A DNA stretch of 64,000 nucleotides from Anaerostipes sp. 992a (GCF_001940245.1 NZ_MJIG01000004.1:992001-1056000), one strand, 5' to 3'; shown: positions 40,494 through 50,755, numbered from the stretch's first letter. Notes: generated by a model from the sequence alone, not told the origin. A program made the numbers and translations.

Positions 40494-43182
40494 GTATTTC
40501 TACCTCCTCAGCTGGCAATGTAAAATCAAAAATCGTTCCCGTTGGTTGATTATCATACACCTCTATTGTTCCACCATGTGCCATTACAATGGATTTACAC
40601 AGAGCTAGTCCTAATCCTAAACTTCGTTTTGCATCTATGATTTTTCCATTTGTTGTATAAAACATCTCAAAAATATGTGGTTTATCTTCATCTGAAATTC
40701 CATTCCCATGATCAACAATCCGTACATGCACATATTTTCCCTTCTTTTTCGTGGAAATAAGAATATCTCCACCTGGGGGTGTGTATTTTATTGCATTGTC
40801 CACAATATTGATGATAACCTGCAGAATTAGTCTGGAATCTACATTAACCAACTGCATTTCATCTTCCATTTTTACTTGAATATTGTACTCTCTGCTTCTC
40901 CAACTGATATGCCTTAATGCCTCTTTAATCAAATCCTCCAACAAGTCTGCCTGCTTCTTAATCTCTACACCCCCTTCTTCAATCCTTGTAACCGACAACA
41001 AATTTTCTACAAGATTGATCAACCACATACCATCTTCATAGATATATTTATATATCTTTTGCTTTTTCTTCTCCTCCAGATTGTTTTGTAGGAGCATATC
41101 CGCATTGCCACAAATACTCGTAAGGGGCGTTCGGAGATCATGGGAGATTGAACGCAGCAGATTGGCCCGCAATTTTTCATTATTGGCCTTTTGCATTGCC
41201 GCCTCCTCTTTGGTGCGTAACACCTCATGTTCCATAACCATCGCTGACTCGGCAAGCACCGCCATAAGCACATTATTCTCAAACGCAGTGAGAGAATCTC
41301 CATGCCCCATTTCAATGCCTACTACACCATAAACTTCACCAAGGCTTCTGATTGCCAGATAATAACATGCAGAATCACTTAACGTAGCGGTAGATGCTCC
41401 CGCACGCGTATTATTCTTAAAAACCCATTCTGCCACCGCTCTCTCATTTTCAGTAATCAGCTCTGGCTTCTTCAGTGAACTTACAAGCCCTTTCTCCTTA
41501 TAGATTACCGGTATATCAAGATGTTCGCCGTTCCATCCATAATAGACCACCGTTCGATTCAAAACTTTGCTGAGCTGTTCCGCCATCGTACTTCCAATTT
41601 GGTTAATGTCCTTTCCATTTTGCAGCATTTGGTTAATATCCAGTATGATTTGGGTACGATATGCTGATTTTGCCAATTCTCTTGTCTGCTTCTTCATCTT
41701 TAGAGCAAGGCTACTTGTAATCAGAGCTGCAATAAAAGTAATCAGAAAGGTGATTGGATATCCCGGATCATAAGTATCCAGAGAAAACCTTGGATCTGTA
41801 AAAAAATAATTAAATACAATGACACTCAACACCGACTGTATAAATGAAATTTCACGACTGGAAGTAAGAATCGCCGAAATCATGACACCAAGAATATATA
41901 CCGTAATAATATTCGTATCGCTAAATTCCATTGCATAAAAAAGGAAACCAATGATGGTCGACACAATCAGACAAGTCATGGATATGATAACATTTTTCGT
42001 ATTTATGGTTTCTTCCGTCTCATATCGAAATCTTTGTTTTGCTTTTGTCATTTTACTATCCGGAATAATATAAATATCCATATCGGGCGCATACATGGAA
42101 AGCTTATCTGTAAATGAGTATTTCCGCATAAATCCCCGGCCATTAGCACTTCGCCCGGTAACGATTTTAGAAACGCCTGAGTTTCTCGCATATTCCGCAA
42201 TCAGAAAAGCAACATCTTCTCCACATACCGTCTCAATTTTTGCCCCTAGCTGCTCTGCTAAATGTATATTAGCCTTTAATCTGTTTTTATCGTCCTGGCT
42301 TCTTTTTTCAAAATCCGGCGTTTCCACATGAAGTCCAATCAGTACTCCCCCAAAGGCTTTTGCCATTCGTGCGGCTGTTCGTATAATCTTTGGATTGGAT
42401 GGAGAGGTGGAAATTCCGACCAAGATTTTTTCTTCTGTATAATATTCCCCTCCGACTTCTTTCTTCGTACGTTCAGTGACAAGCTTTACCCTGTCTGCAG
42501 TTCGTCGTAATGCAATCTCCCGTAGTGCTGTTAGCTTCTCTATTGTAAAAAAGTTTTCCATAGCTCTGGAAGCCTGTTCTTTCTGGTATACTTTTCCCTC
42601 CTTCAGTCTCTTTAACAGAACTTCTGGCTCAATATCAACGATCTGAACCTCATCTGCCATATCAAAACAAGAGTCAGGAATCCGTTCTTTCATAACAATT
42701 CTGGTTATGGATGCCACAATATCACACAAACTTTCAATGTGCTGTACATTTACGGTTGTATAGACATTGATTCCTGCCTTGAGTAATTCCTCCACATCCT
42801 GATAGCGCTTCTGATGACGGCTTCCTTTTGCATTTGTATGTGCATATTCATCCACTAATACTACTTCCGGTGGCCGTCCCAAAATAGCATCAATATCCAT
42901 TTCCTTCAATTTTATACCGTTATAATCAATCTGTTTTACCGGAATTACCTCCAGACCTTCTGCCATCTTCATGGTTTCTGGTCTTGCATGGGGTTCCAGA
43001 TATCCGATTACCACAGCCGTACCGTCTTCTTTTAATGCCTGAGCCTCCTCCAGCATGGCATACGTCTTTCCTACACCGGCAGCATAACCAAAAAATATTT
43101 TCAACTTTCCTCGTTTTTTCTTTTCTTCTTCTAATACAATTTCTTTTAAAATCGTCTCAGGATCAGGTCTTTCTTTTTCCAT
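40486..43182 (-). CDS. kdpD: Sensor histidine kinase KdpD
   Basis: 898 residues, full length. The N-terminal KdpD domain has Walker A GYAAGVGKTYAML (near 32) and DEYAHTN; a universal-stress-like domain follows (KILVGISTSPSNPKIIRTAARMAKAFGG), then four membrane helices (about 395-495), a GAF-like region, the HisKA box SISHDLRTPLTSICGN and the HATPase N, G1 and G2 boxes (NIVDNAIKYTPPGG, DHGNGI, RSLGLGLALCKSI). It senses potassium/turgor, and c-di-AMP binding to the USP domain is known in other Bacillota. Confidence 0.95.
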   Translation of the reverse strand: MEKERPDPETILKEIVLEEEKKKRGKLKIFFGYAAGVGKTYAMLEEAQALKEDGTAVVIGYLEPHARPETMKMAEGLEVIPVKQIDYNGIKLKEMDIDAILGRPPEVVLVDEYAHTNAKGSRHQKRYQDVEELLKAGINVYTTVNVQHIESLCDIVASITRIVMKERIPDSCFDMADEVQIVDIEPEVLLKRLKEGKVYQKEQASRAMENFFTIEKLTALREIALRRTADRVKLVTERTKKEVGGEYYTEEKILVGISTSPSNPKIIRTAARMAKAFGGVLIGLHVETPDFEKRSQDDKNRLKANIHLAEQLGAKIETVCGEDVAFLIAEYARNSGVSKIVTGRSANGRGFMRKYSFTDKLSMYAPDMDIYIIPDSKMTKAKQRFRYETEETINTKNVIISMTCLIVSTIIGFLFYAMEFSDTNIITVYILGVMISAILTSSREISFIQSVLSVIVFNYFFTDPRFSLDTYDPGYPITFLITFIAALITSSLALKMKKQTRELAKSAYRTQIILDINQMLQNGKDINQIGSTMAEQLSKVLNRTVVYYGWNGEHLDIPVIYKEKGLVSSLKKPELITENERAVAEWVFKNNTRAGASTATLSDSACYYLAIRSLGEVYGVVGIEMGHGDSLTAFENNVLMAVLAESAMVMEHEVLRTKEEAAMQKANNEKLRANLLRSISHDLRTPLTSICGNADMLLQNNLEEKKKQKIYKYIYEDGMWLINLVENLLSVTRIEEGGVEIKKQADLLEDLIKEALRHISWRSREYNIQVKMEDEMQLVNVDSRLILQVIINIVDNAIKYTPPGGDILISTKKKGKYVHVRIVDHGNGISDEDKPHIFEMFYTTNGKIIDAKRSLGLGLALCKSIVMAHGGTIEVYDNQPTGTIFDFTLPAEEVEIHE

Positions 43183-43287
43183 GAACCTACTCCCTTCCTA
43201 CTCTGAATAATAATGGAAACGGAATCAGGCCCAGCGTATATTTGTATATATCCGAGCCTTATTTCCGTTAGATGACAATCCTTTTCC

Positions 43288-43887
43288 TCAGGATAACACT
43301 CCTTGAAGAATGAGATTTACCTTCAGTACATTGACTGTTTCTTCACCAAAAATTCCAAGTATCTTATGTGTTGTACATTTGTCGATAATTTTTTCTATTT
43401 CATTTTCCGTCATTCCATTTTCCTTTGCCAGTCGTGGAATCTGATATCTTGCTGCTGCAATGGAAATGTCAGGATCCAATCCACTTCCGGAACAGGTTAC
43501 CAGATCTTCTGGAATCTGATCACTCTTTGCATCTGGATTAGCTGCTTGTATTCTTTTAACTCTCTGTTCAACCAGTTCTTTATAATCCTGACTTTTCGGA
43601 CTTAAGTTGGAAGGACCAGAATACATCTTTGTATTACCATTCTGGTCTGTAAATGCGGAAACATTCATAACTCTTCCCCACATATACTCATCCCCTGTAA
43701 ATTCCTGTGCCAGCAATTCACATCCATATTTTTTACCATTAACTTCAATTACACTTCCATTAGCCTTCTTTGAAAAGAAAATCTGTGCCAACCCTGTAAC
43801 TACTGCCGTATACAGTACTCCACAGATTAGCGTCATAGCCAATACCATAGTGACTGCCTTTATAAGAATACCATTTTCTTTCTTCAT
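43288..43887 (-). CDS. kdpC: Potassium-transporting ATPase subunit KdpC
   Basis: 199 residues, normal length. One N-terminal membrane helix (about 9-32), then the periplasm-side domain with ANGS, FTG, SGPSNLSPKS, RVKRIQAANP and SGSGLDPDIS. KdpC assists ATP binding and assembly of the pump. The gene looks intact although kdpA and kdpB upstream are damaged. Confidence 0.92.
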   Translation of the reverse strand: MKKENGILIKAVTMVLAMTLICGVLYTAVVTGLAQIFFSKKANGSVIEVNGKKYGCELLAQEFTGDEYMWGRVMNVSAFTDQNGNTKMYSGPSNLSPKSQDYKELVEQRVKRIQAANPDAKSDQIPEDLVTCSGSGLDPDISIAAARYQIPRLAKENGMTENEIEKIIDKCTTHKILGIFGEETVNVLKVNLILQGVLS

Positions 43888-43918
43888 ATCTAATTATCTC
43901 CTTCACTTCTTCATTCTC

Positions 43919-45907
43919 TTATACAATCCCACAGATAACCAGTAGAATATCGATCAGCTTAATAAAGATGAACGGTGTTATAATTCCTCCATGTCCATAC
44001 ACCAGAAGGTTTCCAGATAGCAGTTTTCCGGCAGACACCTCTCTGTATCTAACTCCTTTTAACGCCAGTGGGATTAAAGCTATAATGATCAGAGCATTAT
44101 AGATAATCGCAGATAGTACGGCACTCTGTGGACTGTAAAGTCCCATAATATTTAATTTTCCAAGTCCCGGATAAAGTCCCATAAATAGAGCCGGGATGAT
44201 GGCAAAGTATTTTGCTACGTCGTTTGAGATACTAAAGGTTGTCAAACTTCCTCTTGTCATCAAAAGCTGTTTTCCGATTCTTACAATATCAATCAGCTTT
44301 GTAGGAGAAGAATCCAAGTCCACCATGTTACCTGCTTCCTTTGCAGCCTGAGTTCCACTATTCATTGCAACTGCCACATCTGCCTGTGCAAGTGCAGGAG
44401 CATCATTCGTTCCGTCTCCGGTCATGGCTACCAGATGTCCTTTCTTTTGAAAATCACGAATCATTTCGAGTTTTCCTTCCGGTGTTGCTTCTGCAAGAAA
44501 ATCATCCACACCTGCTTCTGCGGCAATGGCAGCTGCAGTCAATGGATTATCACCAGTAATCATAATGGTTTTAATTCCCATTTTACGAAGATCTGCAAAT
44601 TTTTCTTTTACCCCATCTTTAATGATATCTTTCAGATAGATAACACCCAATACAATATGGTTCTTTGCAACAACCAGAGGAGTTCCTCCTTTAGAGGAAA
44701 TCTTTTTCACAATCTCATCACATTCTGGAGAATAGGTGCCTCCTCCGCTTACTACATATTCTTTAATTGCATCTGCTGCACCTTTACGGATTTCTACACC
44801 ATCGTAGTTCACACCACTCATACGGGTTATTGCTGTAAATGGAACGAATTCCATATTTTTATCAGAAAGCTTTCTTTCTCTGATTCCAAATTCTTCTTTT
44901 GCAAGTACAACTACGCTTCGTCCTTCTGGTGTTTCATCAGCCAGAGAAGAAAGCTGTGCTGCATCTGCCAATTCTCTCTCTGAAGCCCCATCCACTGGTA
45001 TAAATGCATCTGCACGACGATTTCCCAGTGTAATGGTTCCTGTCTTATCCAGCATCAAAATATCTACATCACCTGCTGCTTCAATGGTTGTCGGTGCAAG
45101 ACAAACCAACAGAGCCACTAATGTGGTAATGGATGTTGGATTTTCAATACCTGCCTGCTTTGCAGAGAATATAGAGTATGTATAAAGTGACATAGTTACC
45201 ATAATAAAGATAATGGATAAGGCAACAAGAAAAATCTGTAATGCGATTTCATTTGGTGTTTTCTTACGGTTTGCACCTTCTACCATGGCAATCATCTTGT
45301 CCATAAAAGTCTCCCCTGCTTCACTGGTAATTTTTACAACAATCCAGTCAGACAAAACCGTCGTTCCTCCAGTTACCGCACTGCGATCCCCTCCGCTCTC
45401 ACGGATAACAGGTGCAGACTCACCGGTAATTGCACTTTCATCTACAGAAGCAGCACCATCTACGACTTCTCCATCGCCAGGAATCTGTTCCCCTGCTTTT
45501 ACAAGAACATAATCCCCTTTCTTCAAGCTGACAGAAGAAACAATTGTACCTTGATCTTTCTTGTGCGGTGATGAAATTTTATATGCGTCTACATCTTTTT
45601 TTGCTTTTCTTAAAGAATCTGCCTGTGCCTTTCCTCTGCCTTCTGCAATTGCCTCTGCAAAATTCGCAAACAGTACCGTAAACCACAGAATAACTGCAAT
45701 CGCACAGGTATAACCGGTAGGAGCATCTCCGATTCCAAAAAACAGGGATACCAGCCAAAGTCCGGTAGTCATAATCGCTGACAGGTAAACCAAGAGCATT
45801 ACCGGGTTTCCTGCCTGTGTTTTTGGTTTTAATTTTATAAACGAATCTTTTATCGCCCTCATTACCATATTTTTATCAGAAAGGGCTGTTTTTTGCTTTT
45901 CTGCCAT
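43919..45907 (-). CDS. kdpB: Potassium-transporting ATPase subunit KdpB, with internal deletion
   Basis: 662 residues from ATG at 45907 (GGAGG at eight bases). Typical P-type parts are present: AITGESAP, phosphorylation site [21 protein letters not shown]. But LVCLAPTTI runs directly into [15 protein letters not shown]. In KdpB of E. coli and other bacteria about 28 residues (GGLLSAIG...SGRAV) lie between these, at the end of membrane helix 4 and the link to the P domain. The gap is in frame. Loss of this part should disable transport, so the protein is probably non-functional. Confidence 0.8.
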   Translation of the reverse strand: MAEKQKTALSDKNMVMRAIKDSFIKLKPKTQAGNPVMLLVYLSAIMTTGLWLVSLFFGIGDAPTGYTCAIAVILWFTVLFANFAEAIAEGRGKAQADSLRKAKKDVDAYKISSPHKKDQGTIVSSVSLKKGDYVLVKAGEQIPGDGEVVDGAASVDESAITGESAPVIRESGGDRSAVTGGTTVLSDWIVVKITSEAGETFMDKMIAMVEGANRKKTPNEIALQIFLVALSIIFIMVTMSLYTYSIFSAKQAGIENPTSITTLVALLVCLAPTTIEAAGDVDILMLDKTGTITLGNRRADAFIPVDGASERELADAAQLSSLADETPEGRSVVVLAKEEFGIRERKLSDKNMEFVPFTAITRMSGVNYDGVEIRKGAADAIKEYVVSGGGTYSPECDEIVKKISSKGGTPLVVAKNHIVLGVIYLKDIIKDGVKEKFADLRKMGIKTIMITGDNPLTAAAIAAEAGVDDFLAEATPEGKLEMIRDFQKKGHLVAMTGDGTNDAPALAQADVAVAMNSGTQAAKEAGNMVDLDSSPTKLIDIVRIGKQLLMTRGSLTTFSISNDVAKYFAIIPALFMGLYPGLGKLNIMGLYSPQSAVLSAIIYNALIIIALIPLALKGVRYREVSAGKLLSGNLLVYGHGGIITPFIFIKLIDILLVICGIV

Positions 45908-45929
45908 TTTTGATTCCTCCATTTTCTAC

Positions 45930-47444
45930 TTATCCTAAAAATTCTGCAACTGGACCAAGTGCAAGTGCCGGGAAGAAACTTAAAGCACCAATCAATAACA
46001 CAATTACAATCAGTAAAAACACAAACATACCATTACTTGTAGATAAGGTTCCTGCCGTAACAGCCAGTTTCTTCTTCTGTACCATACTTCCTGCAATTGC
46101 AAGGATTCCTGTAATCGGCAGGAATCTGGCTATCAGCATTGTTACCCCAATGGTACAGTTCAGAAATGGAGTATTGGCATTAAATCCGGCAAATGCAGAA
46201 CCGTTGTTTCCTCCAGCGGATGAATAAGCATACAGCATTTCTGAAAATCCATGTGCTCCACTATTATTCAGACTGTCTGCAACTGCGGGAACTGCAGCTG
46301 CAATCCCACTAAATACCAGAATAGCAATCGGTGTTGCCAGGCAGACCAGAACTGCCCATTTCATTTCATAAGGTTCAATTTTCTTTCCAAGATATTCTGG
46401 CGTTCTTCCAACCATTAATCCTGCAATAAATACGGTCAGAATTGCAAAGCCAAGCATACCATAAAGTCCACATCCTACACCACCGAATACAACTTCTCCA
46501 AGCTGCATAAGAAGCATAGGGATCATACCACCAATTGGAGTGTAGCTATCATGCATGGAGTTAACAGATCCATTGGATGCAGCTGTTGTCCAAACTGCCC
46601 ATGTAGAAGAAGATCCAATACCAAATCTTGCTTCTTTTCCCTCCATGTTACCACCAGGCTGTTTAATTGCAACCTGGCTTGCTGCCATACCAAGAGGTAC
46701 AATTTCTTCTGTAACAACTTCAGCGTCTTCTACGACTTTTCCATTCATTGTTACTACATTTCCATTAATCTGGGCACCTTCCAGATAATTTCCTTCAGAA
46801 TCAAACGCAACTGGTTCTGTTAACTCTACAGATTCAGCAGTTTTTAATGTTTGTGGAACACCCTGAGAGGCGATAAACAGGGCGCAAACAAGAGACAGTG
46901 GAATTAAAACATACAATGTAGCTCTTGTTAAATCTTTCCAGAAGTTTCCGACCCCTTTGCCTTTCACTCTGGTAAATCCACGGAATAATGCATACAAAAC
47001 TGCAATACCTGTTGCCGGTGTCACAAAGTTCTGTACCGTCAGACCCAATGCCTGAGACAGGTAGCTAAGCTGTGATTCTCCGCTGTATGCCTACCAATTC
47101 GTATTTGTCATGAAACTGATTGCCGTATTCAAAGACAGATCCCAACTCATTCCTTCAATATGCTGTGGATTCAATGGCAAATATTTCTGTGCCATCTGAA
47201 TGATAAACAGCACAAGAAAACCAAATACAGAGAATGCCACAACACTTCCCAGATATTTTTTCCATGACATATCTTCTTCCGGGTCTATATGCAAGACTTT
47301 ATAAATTCCTTTTTCACAGGGTGCCAGGATTTTCGTCAAAAAGACTTTCTCTCCATTCATTGCTTTGCTAATATATTTTCCTAAAGGAATTGCCAGCAAA
47401 ACAAGCACCGTAAAATAAAATAAATATTGAATGACTGTTCCCAT
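45930..47444 (-). pseudogene. kdpA: Potassium-transporting ATPase subunit KdpA, nonsense codon and internal deletion
   Basis: Reading from ATG at 47444, the frame matches KdpA to SFMTNTNW, meets TAG (47093-47091) and continues in the same frame with AYSGESQLSYLSQALGLTVQN. The TAG is at the position of E. coli Gln116, a residue of the first potassium selectivity filter, and is one C-to-T change from CAG. Further on, SQVAIKQ joins PGGNMEGKEARFG; in normal KdpA about 85 residues with the second filter (GTNGGGF) and two helices lie here. Total 504 codons against roughly 560-590. Both lesions point to a dead subunit. Confidence 0.85.
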
Positions 47445-47533
47445 CACATTTTCTCTCCTTTCATCAATATTACAAAATAATAAATCAGTAGTGCCACAGC
47501 ACAGATTCCTATAATTGCTGTAAGAATACTCAT
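47444..47533 (-). CDS. kdpF: KdpF small membrane subunit
   Basis: 29 residues, too short for most gene finders: MSILTAIIGICAVALLIYYF then a short basic end (MKGEKM). One hydrophobic helix and length equal that of E. coli KdpF, which stabilises the KdpABC complex. AGGAGG lies seven bases before the ATG. Its TGA overlaps the kdpA ATG by one base (TGATG). An in-frame ATG two codons earlier is too close to the ribosome site. Confidence 0.8.
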   Translation of the reverse strand: MSILTAIIGICAVALLIYYFVILMKGEKM

Positions 47534-47638
47534 TTTCATACCTCCTATTCGTAAATTACGTTATTACTGTACTACTTTCATTTATAAATTTCTGTTAAGA
47601 GCATTTCTATGCATTTAAAGAAGTTATTAAAAATTGTA

Positions 47639-49039
47639 TTATTTTTTACAAAATGCCTGCAATAATACAAAGATTTCCAATCTTCCAAGTACCATTCCAG
47701 CAATTTCAATCAAAAGACAGAGTGATGATGTGTCTGCACTTGTAATACCGATAGATAAACCTACTGTTCCAAGCGAAGATGCGAATTCAAACGCGCCTTC
47801 TACTAGCGTAGATCCGGAGAAAAAGGTCAATGCAAGCGTTCCTACTATATAGATAATAAGATAGCTCTCTGCATATGTAGATGCTTCTTCCACCTGCTCT
47901 CGTTCCAAAAGCTCTTTTTCTGCTCCTCTGTGATAATAAGCAAGTGTGACCGTTCGGTCTGGCAGCATCATACTCTTTATATTTCTCATCAGATTTTTCA
48001 TCAGCTTACAAACACGACCCAGCTTAATCCCCCCTGCAGTAGAGCCGATTCCTCCACCGATGATCATCAGAAGAATCATAACGGCAAGAGCTGTCTCAGG
48101 CCAGTCAGTATAGCTGCAGGTAGAATATCCTGTTGTGGACAATGCAGAAAAAGCATTAAATAGTGAAAGTTCCGTTCCTTCTCCTGCTGTTACCCCACCT
48201 TGTATGAGAAAAAATGCCATAGCAGGAACGGCAACTGCCGTCAGTCCTGCCAGGAATTTTACCTCGCTGGCTTTAAAAAATTCCTTCACTCTGCCTTTAA
48301 ACAGCAACAGCAACAGCGAAAAATTTGTCGTGCCAATCAACATTAACAGAATCGTGATCCACTCAATCGGAAGAGAATGATAATAGCCAATACTATCTAA
48401 CCGATTGGAAAATCCTCCCGTAGACAAAGCACACATAGTATGTACGATACTATCAAAAATTGACATTCCAAACATAGCATAGAGTATCGTTCCGACAACC
48501 AGGAAGAACCCATACATCATGGCGATTACCTTTGCTGTTTTTCCAATATTGGGCATCAATTTATCCGGATGTCCTTCCGCATGGTACAACCCTGCAGAGT
48601 CCTTTTCCTGTATAAAAAGGAGCATCATCATCACAAATCCAAGACCACCTACATATTGTAAAAACCCACGATAAAACAGAAAAATCTGTGGTGTACGTTC
48701 CACATTCAGCACGGACAACCCGGTAGTAGTAAATCCACTGACGGACTCAAATAAAGCCTGGACCGGAGTAACATTCCCATATAACCAGAATGGAACCGCT
48801 GCAAGCAGAAATCCATATATCCACGCGAATACTACCAGCTGGCTATTGTTTAATAATTTTTTCTTTCCCTGACAAATTACCATTCCCATTCCAATGGAAA
48901 TAATCGCTGGCAGTATAAACTGCCAGGAAAGAGCAATTTCTTCTCTATAGAAAGGAAGTACAAGCAGCGGTACTAATAAAATACTTCCCTCCAAAATCAT
49001 CATTTTCCCAGTTACAGGCACTCCTTCACGATGCATCAT
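47639..49039 (-). CDS. trkH: Potassium uptake protein TrkH/KtrB family
   Basis: 466 residues with about ten to twelve helices. The four selectivity loops are visible: SGFTTTGLS, CALSTGGFS, ALSTTGYST and SLGTVGLS. It forms the ion channel of a Trk/Ktr uptake system gated by the TrkA proteins encoded just upstream, whose gene it overlaps by 14 bases. AAGGAG lies ten bases before the start. The gene appears intact, so it could provide potassium uptake while Kdp is damaged. Confidence 0.92.
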   Translation of the reverse strand: MMHREGVPVTGKMMILEGSILLVPLLVLPFYREEIALSWQFILPAIISIGMGMVICQGKKKLLNNSQLVVFAWIYGFLLAAVPFWLYGNVTPVQALFESVSGFTTTGLSVLNVERTPQIFLFYRGFLQYVGGLGFVMMMLLFIQEKDSAGLYHAEGHPDKLMPNIGKTAKVIAMMYGFFLVVGTILYAMFGMSIFDSIVHTMCALSTGGFSNRLDSIGYYHSLPIEWITILLMLIGTTNFSLLLLLFKGRVKEFFKASEVKFLAGLTAVAVPAMAFFLIQGGVTAGEGTELSLFNAFSALSTTGYSTCSYTDWPETALAVMILLMIIGGGIGSTAGGIKLGRVCKLMKNLMRNIKSMMLPDRTVTLAYYHRGAEKELLEREQVEEASTYAESYLIIYIVGTLALTFFSGSTLVEGAFEFASSLGTVGLSIGITSADTSSLCLLIEIAGMVLGRLEIFVLLQAFCKK

Positions 49040-49718
49040 ATCCAGTCAGCTCCTTCATCTCTTCCAACTTGTTTTTATCGGAAGTAATCATCAAAAGTAC
49101 ATCTCCCTCCGTAACTCTGGTATCGCCCCGCGGAATCAGACTCTGATCTCCCCTGAGGATACAGCCAATAATGATCTCCTTTGGAAGATTCAACTCCCAG
49201 AGCTTTTTTCCAGCTACCTTAGAGTTTTTTAAAATGGGTATTTCCATAATATGAATTCTTCCCTCATCAAAAGGAACCATCTTTGTCATTTCATCCATGA
49301 CTGCCTGTTCTTCCATAATATTGGTAATCATGTTCAACGCACAGACTACCCGGTCAATTCCCATCTGATAAAAGAAATTTGTTTTTGAAGGATCATTTAA
49401 CAAAGCTACCGTCTTTTTTACAGAGAAAAACTGTTTACACATTTCGCAAATAACAAGATTGGTCTCATCACTGGCCGTCAATGCAATTGCAACCTGACAT
49501 TGGTCCGCTCTGGCATCTTCTAAAATGAATCGTTTGCTTCCATCTCCATAAATTACATTCAGCTTATTGATTTCCGCAAGCTTTTTACAATCTCTGTACT
49601 CCTTATTAACAACAGTAACCTGGTATCCTTTTTTCAACAGTGCATTAGCAAGAGATTTGGCTTTATGAAAACCTCCCACGATTAGAATATTTCCTCGTTC
49701 TTTCCTTTTACCCCACAT
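49026..49718 (-). CDS. trkA: TrkA family potassium uptake regulator (RCK_N plus RCK_C)
   Basis: 230 residues. An RCK_N Rossmann domain (NILIVGGFHKAKSLANALL; the usual GxGxxG is altered to GGFHKA, so nucleotide binding may be changed) is followed by an RCK_C domain (IMEIPILKNSKVAGKKLWEL ... EGDVLLMI). It would gate TrkH on the cytosolic side; RCK_C is a known c-di-AMP site in Ktr proteins. It overlaps the preceding RCK_N gene by 11 bases. Confidence 0.9.
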   Translation of the reverse strand: MWGKRKERGNILIVGGFHKAKSLANALLKKGYQVTVVNKEYRDCKKLAEINKLNVIYGDGSKRFILEDARADQCQVAIALTASDETNLVICEMCKQFFSVKKTVALLNDPSKTNFFYQMGIDRVVCALNMITNIMEEQAVMDEMTKMVPFDEGRIHIMEIPILKNSKVAGKKLWELNLPKEIIIGCILRGDQSLIPRGDTRVTEGDVLLMITSDKNKLEEMKELTGYDAS

Positions 49719-50145
49719 GCTTTACACCTCCAATTTCAATATAATTAGAAATTTCTTTTTGTGACAGCTCTGATGGACATATCATATCGATTCCCATATT
49801 TTCCATTAATGCTTTTTTGTCCTGATCATAAATCCTAGCCACCACCTTTGGTATATGAAATACCTTCTTTGCAATCTGCGCAGCGCAGATATTGACACAA
49901 TCACGATCTGTAACCGCAAGAAAGACCGTTGCATCTTTTACACCTGCAGCGGTTAGTTTTTCAATATCCGTTGCATTAGCTGTCATTGTCAATCCTCCAT
50001 ATGAATATGGCAGCTTTCGAAACGCTGTTTTGTCACAGTCCAAAATCATAACATCTTTTTTCTGATCAGAAAGCTTTCCTGCGATACTCGCTCCCAGACG
50101 TCCACATCCGACGATCACCGTATATTCATTTTCTTTTTTTTTCAT
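49708..50145 (-). CDS. TrkA-like single RCK_N domain protein
   Basis: 145 residues, one Rossmann domain only, with intact VIVGCGRLGASIAGKL (GxGxxG) and DCDK. It likely pairs with the RCK protein encoded next, restoring the two-domain TrkA in split form: this one keeps the nucleotide motif that the other has lost. Confidence 0.88.
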   Translation of the reverse strand: MKKKENEYTVIVGCGRLGASIAGKLSDQKKDVMILDCDKTAFRKLPYSYGGLTMTANATDIEKLTAAGVKDATVFLAVTDRDCVNICAAQIAKKVFHIPKVVARIYDQDKKALMENMGIDMICPSELSQKEISNYIEIGGVKHVG

Positions 50146-50158
50146 AATGATTAACCTC

Positions 50159-50515
50159 CTATTTTCTCACAAGATGTCCTACATGCCGTTCATCATAAAC
50201 AATTTTGAACTGTGAATCATTCTGAAACGGACAATCTTCTTCCGAATATGCCCATTTCCCTGACGGATGCATCTCTCCAAACTGTTCCATATTGTATCGT
50301 GCCGGAATATATGTCGGATCTAGTCCATATGCTGCCCGAAAATGTCTCATAGCAAGAACATGATTTCTTTTTTTCTCCATTAAAATGCCCATTAAATTAT
50401 GAGGAATTGCTGAATGAGGATCCTTAGCCATTGCTTCTCCTATTTCCTTTTCACATTCTTTATATTCCTGTCTGGCAATTAATTCTTTACATCTTCTTTC
50501 CAGTTTATCAATCAT
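50159..50515 (-). CDS. TPR-like protein of unknown function, first gene of the trk operon
   Basis: 118 residues from ATG at 50515 (GGAGG at eight bases). It contains one or two TPR-like helix pairs (HSAIPHNLMGILMEKKRNHV, MRHFRAAYGLDPTYIPARYN). It precedes the trkA-like genes by 13 bases and is preceded by a repeat-rich promoter region. A regulatory or assembly role for the potassium channel is possible but unproven. Confidence 0.7.
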   Translation of the reverse strand: MIDKLERRCKELIARQEYKECEKEIGEAMAKDPHSAIPHNLMGILMEKKRNHVLAMRHFRAAYGLDPTYIPARYNMEQFGEMHPSGKWAYSEEDCPFQNDSQFKIVYDERHVGHLVRK

Positions 50516-50557
50516 AATACCTTCCTCCTTTTTGTACTTAAAATATATATTTTTTTG

Positions 50558-50667
50558 TGTGATAACAGTGTTAGGATTGCCTGACAAGTTGTGAGAATTG
50601 TGTGAGATTTTTCACAATATATAAAAAACATGTGAGATTTTAAAAAGGATGTGAGAATTGTGTGAAC
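50558..50667 (-). promoter_or_regulatory. Cluster of TGTGAGA heptamers upstream of the trk operon
   Basis: On the plus strand TGTGAGA or a close variant starts at 50558 (TGTGATA), 50590, 50601, 50631, 50650 and 50661 (TGTGAAC). Two pairs are spaced 11 bases, as expected for OmpR-type response regulators bound on one DNA face. The response regulator encoded just upstream is the natural candidate. Confidence 0.6.
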
Positions 50668-50686
50668 CCGTCCAATATACAAAAAG

Positions 50687-50745
50687 AAAAAGGATGCAGA
50701 TCTGACTGAGAAGAATCTCATTCAGTCACAATCTGCATCCTTTTT
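50687..50745. terminator. Terminator after the Trk-associated two-component genes
   Basis: AAAAAGGATGCAGAT (50687-50701) pairs exactly with 50731-50745, with further inner pairing GACTGA/TCAGTC; T-runs occur on both sides. Confidence 0.88.
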
Positions 50746-50755
50746 CTATATAAAG

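Noticed and set aside
44435-44983. 182-codon plus-strand frame opposite kdpB
   Set aside because: Antisense shadow of a conserved P-type ATPase; Cys/Phe-rich composition typical of a reverse-complement reading.
47091-47093. TAG in kdpA as pyrrolysine or general stop-codon recoding
   Set aside because: The codon replaces a glutamine by a single-base change, the gene also has a large deletion, and TAG ends other normal genes such as the treR reading frame. Decay is the simpler explanation, although suppression cannot be excluded.
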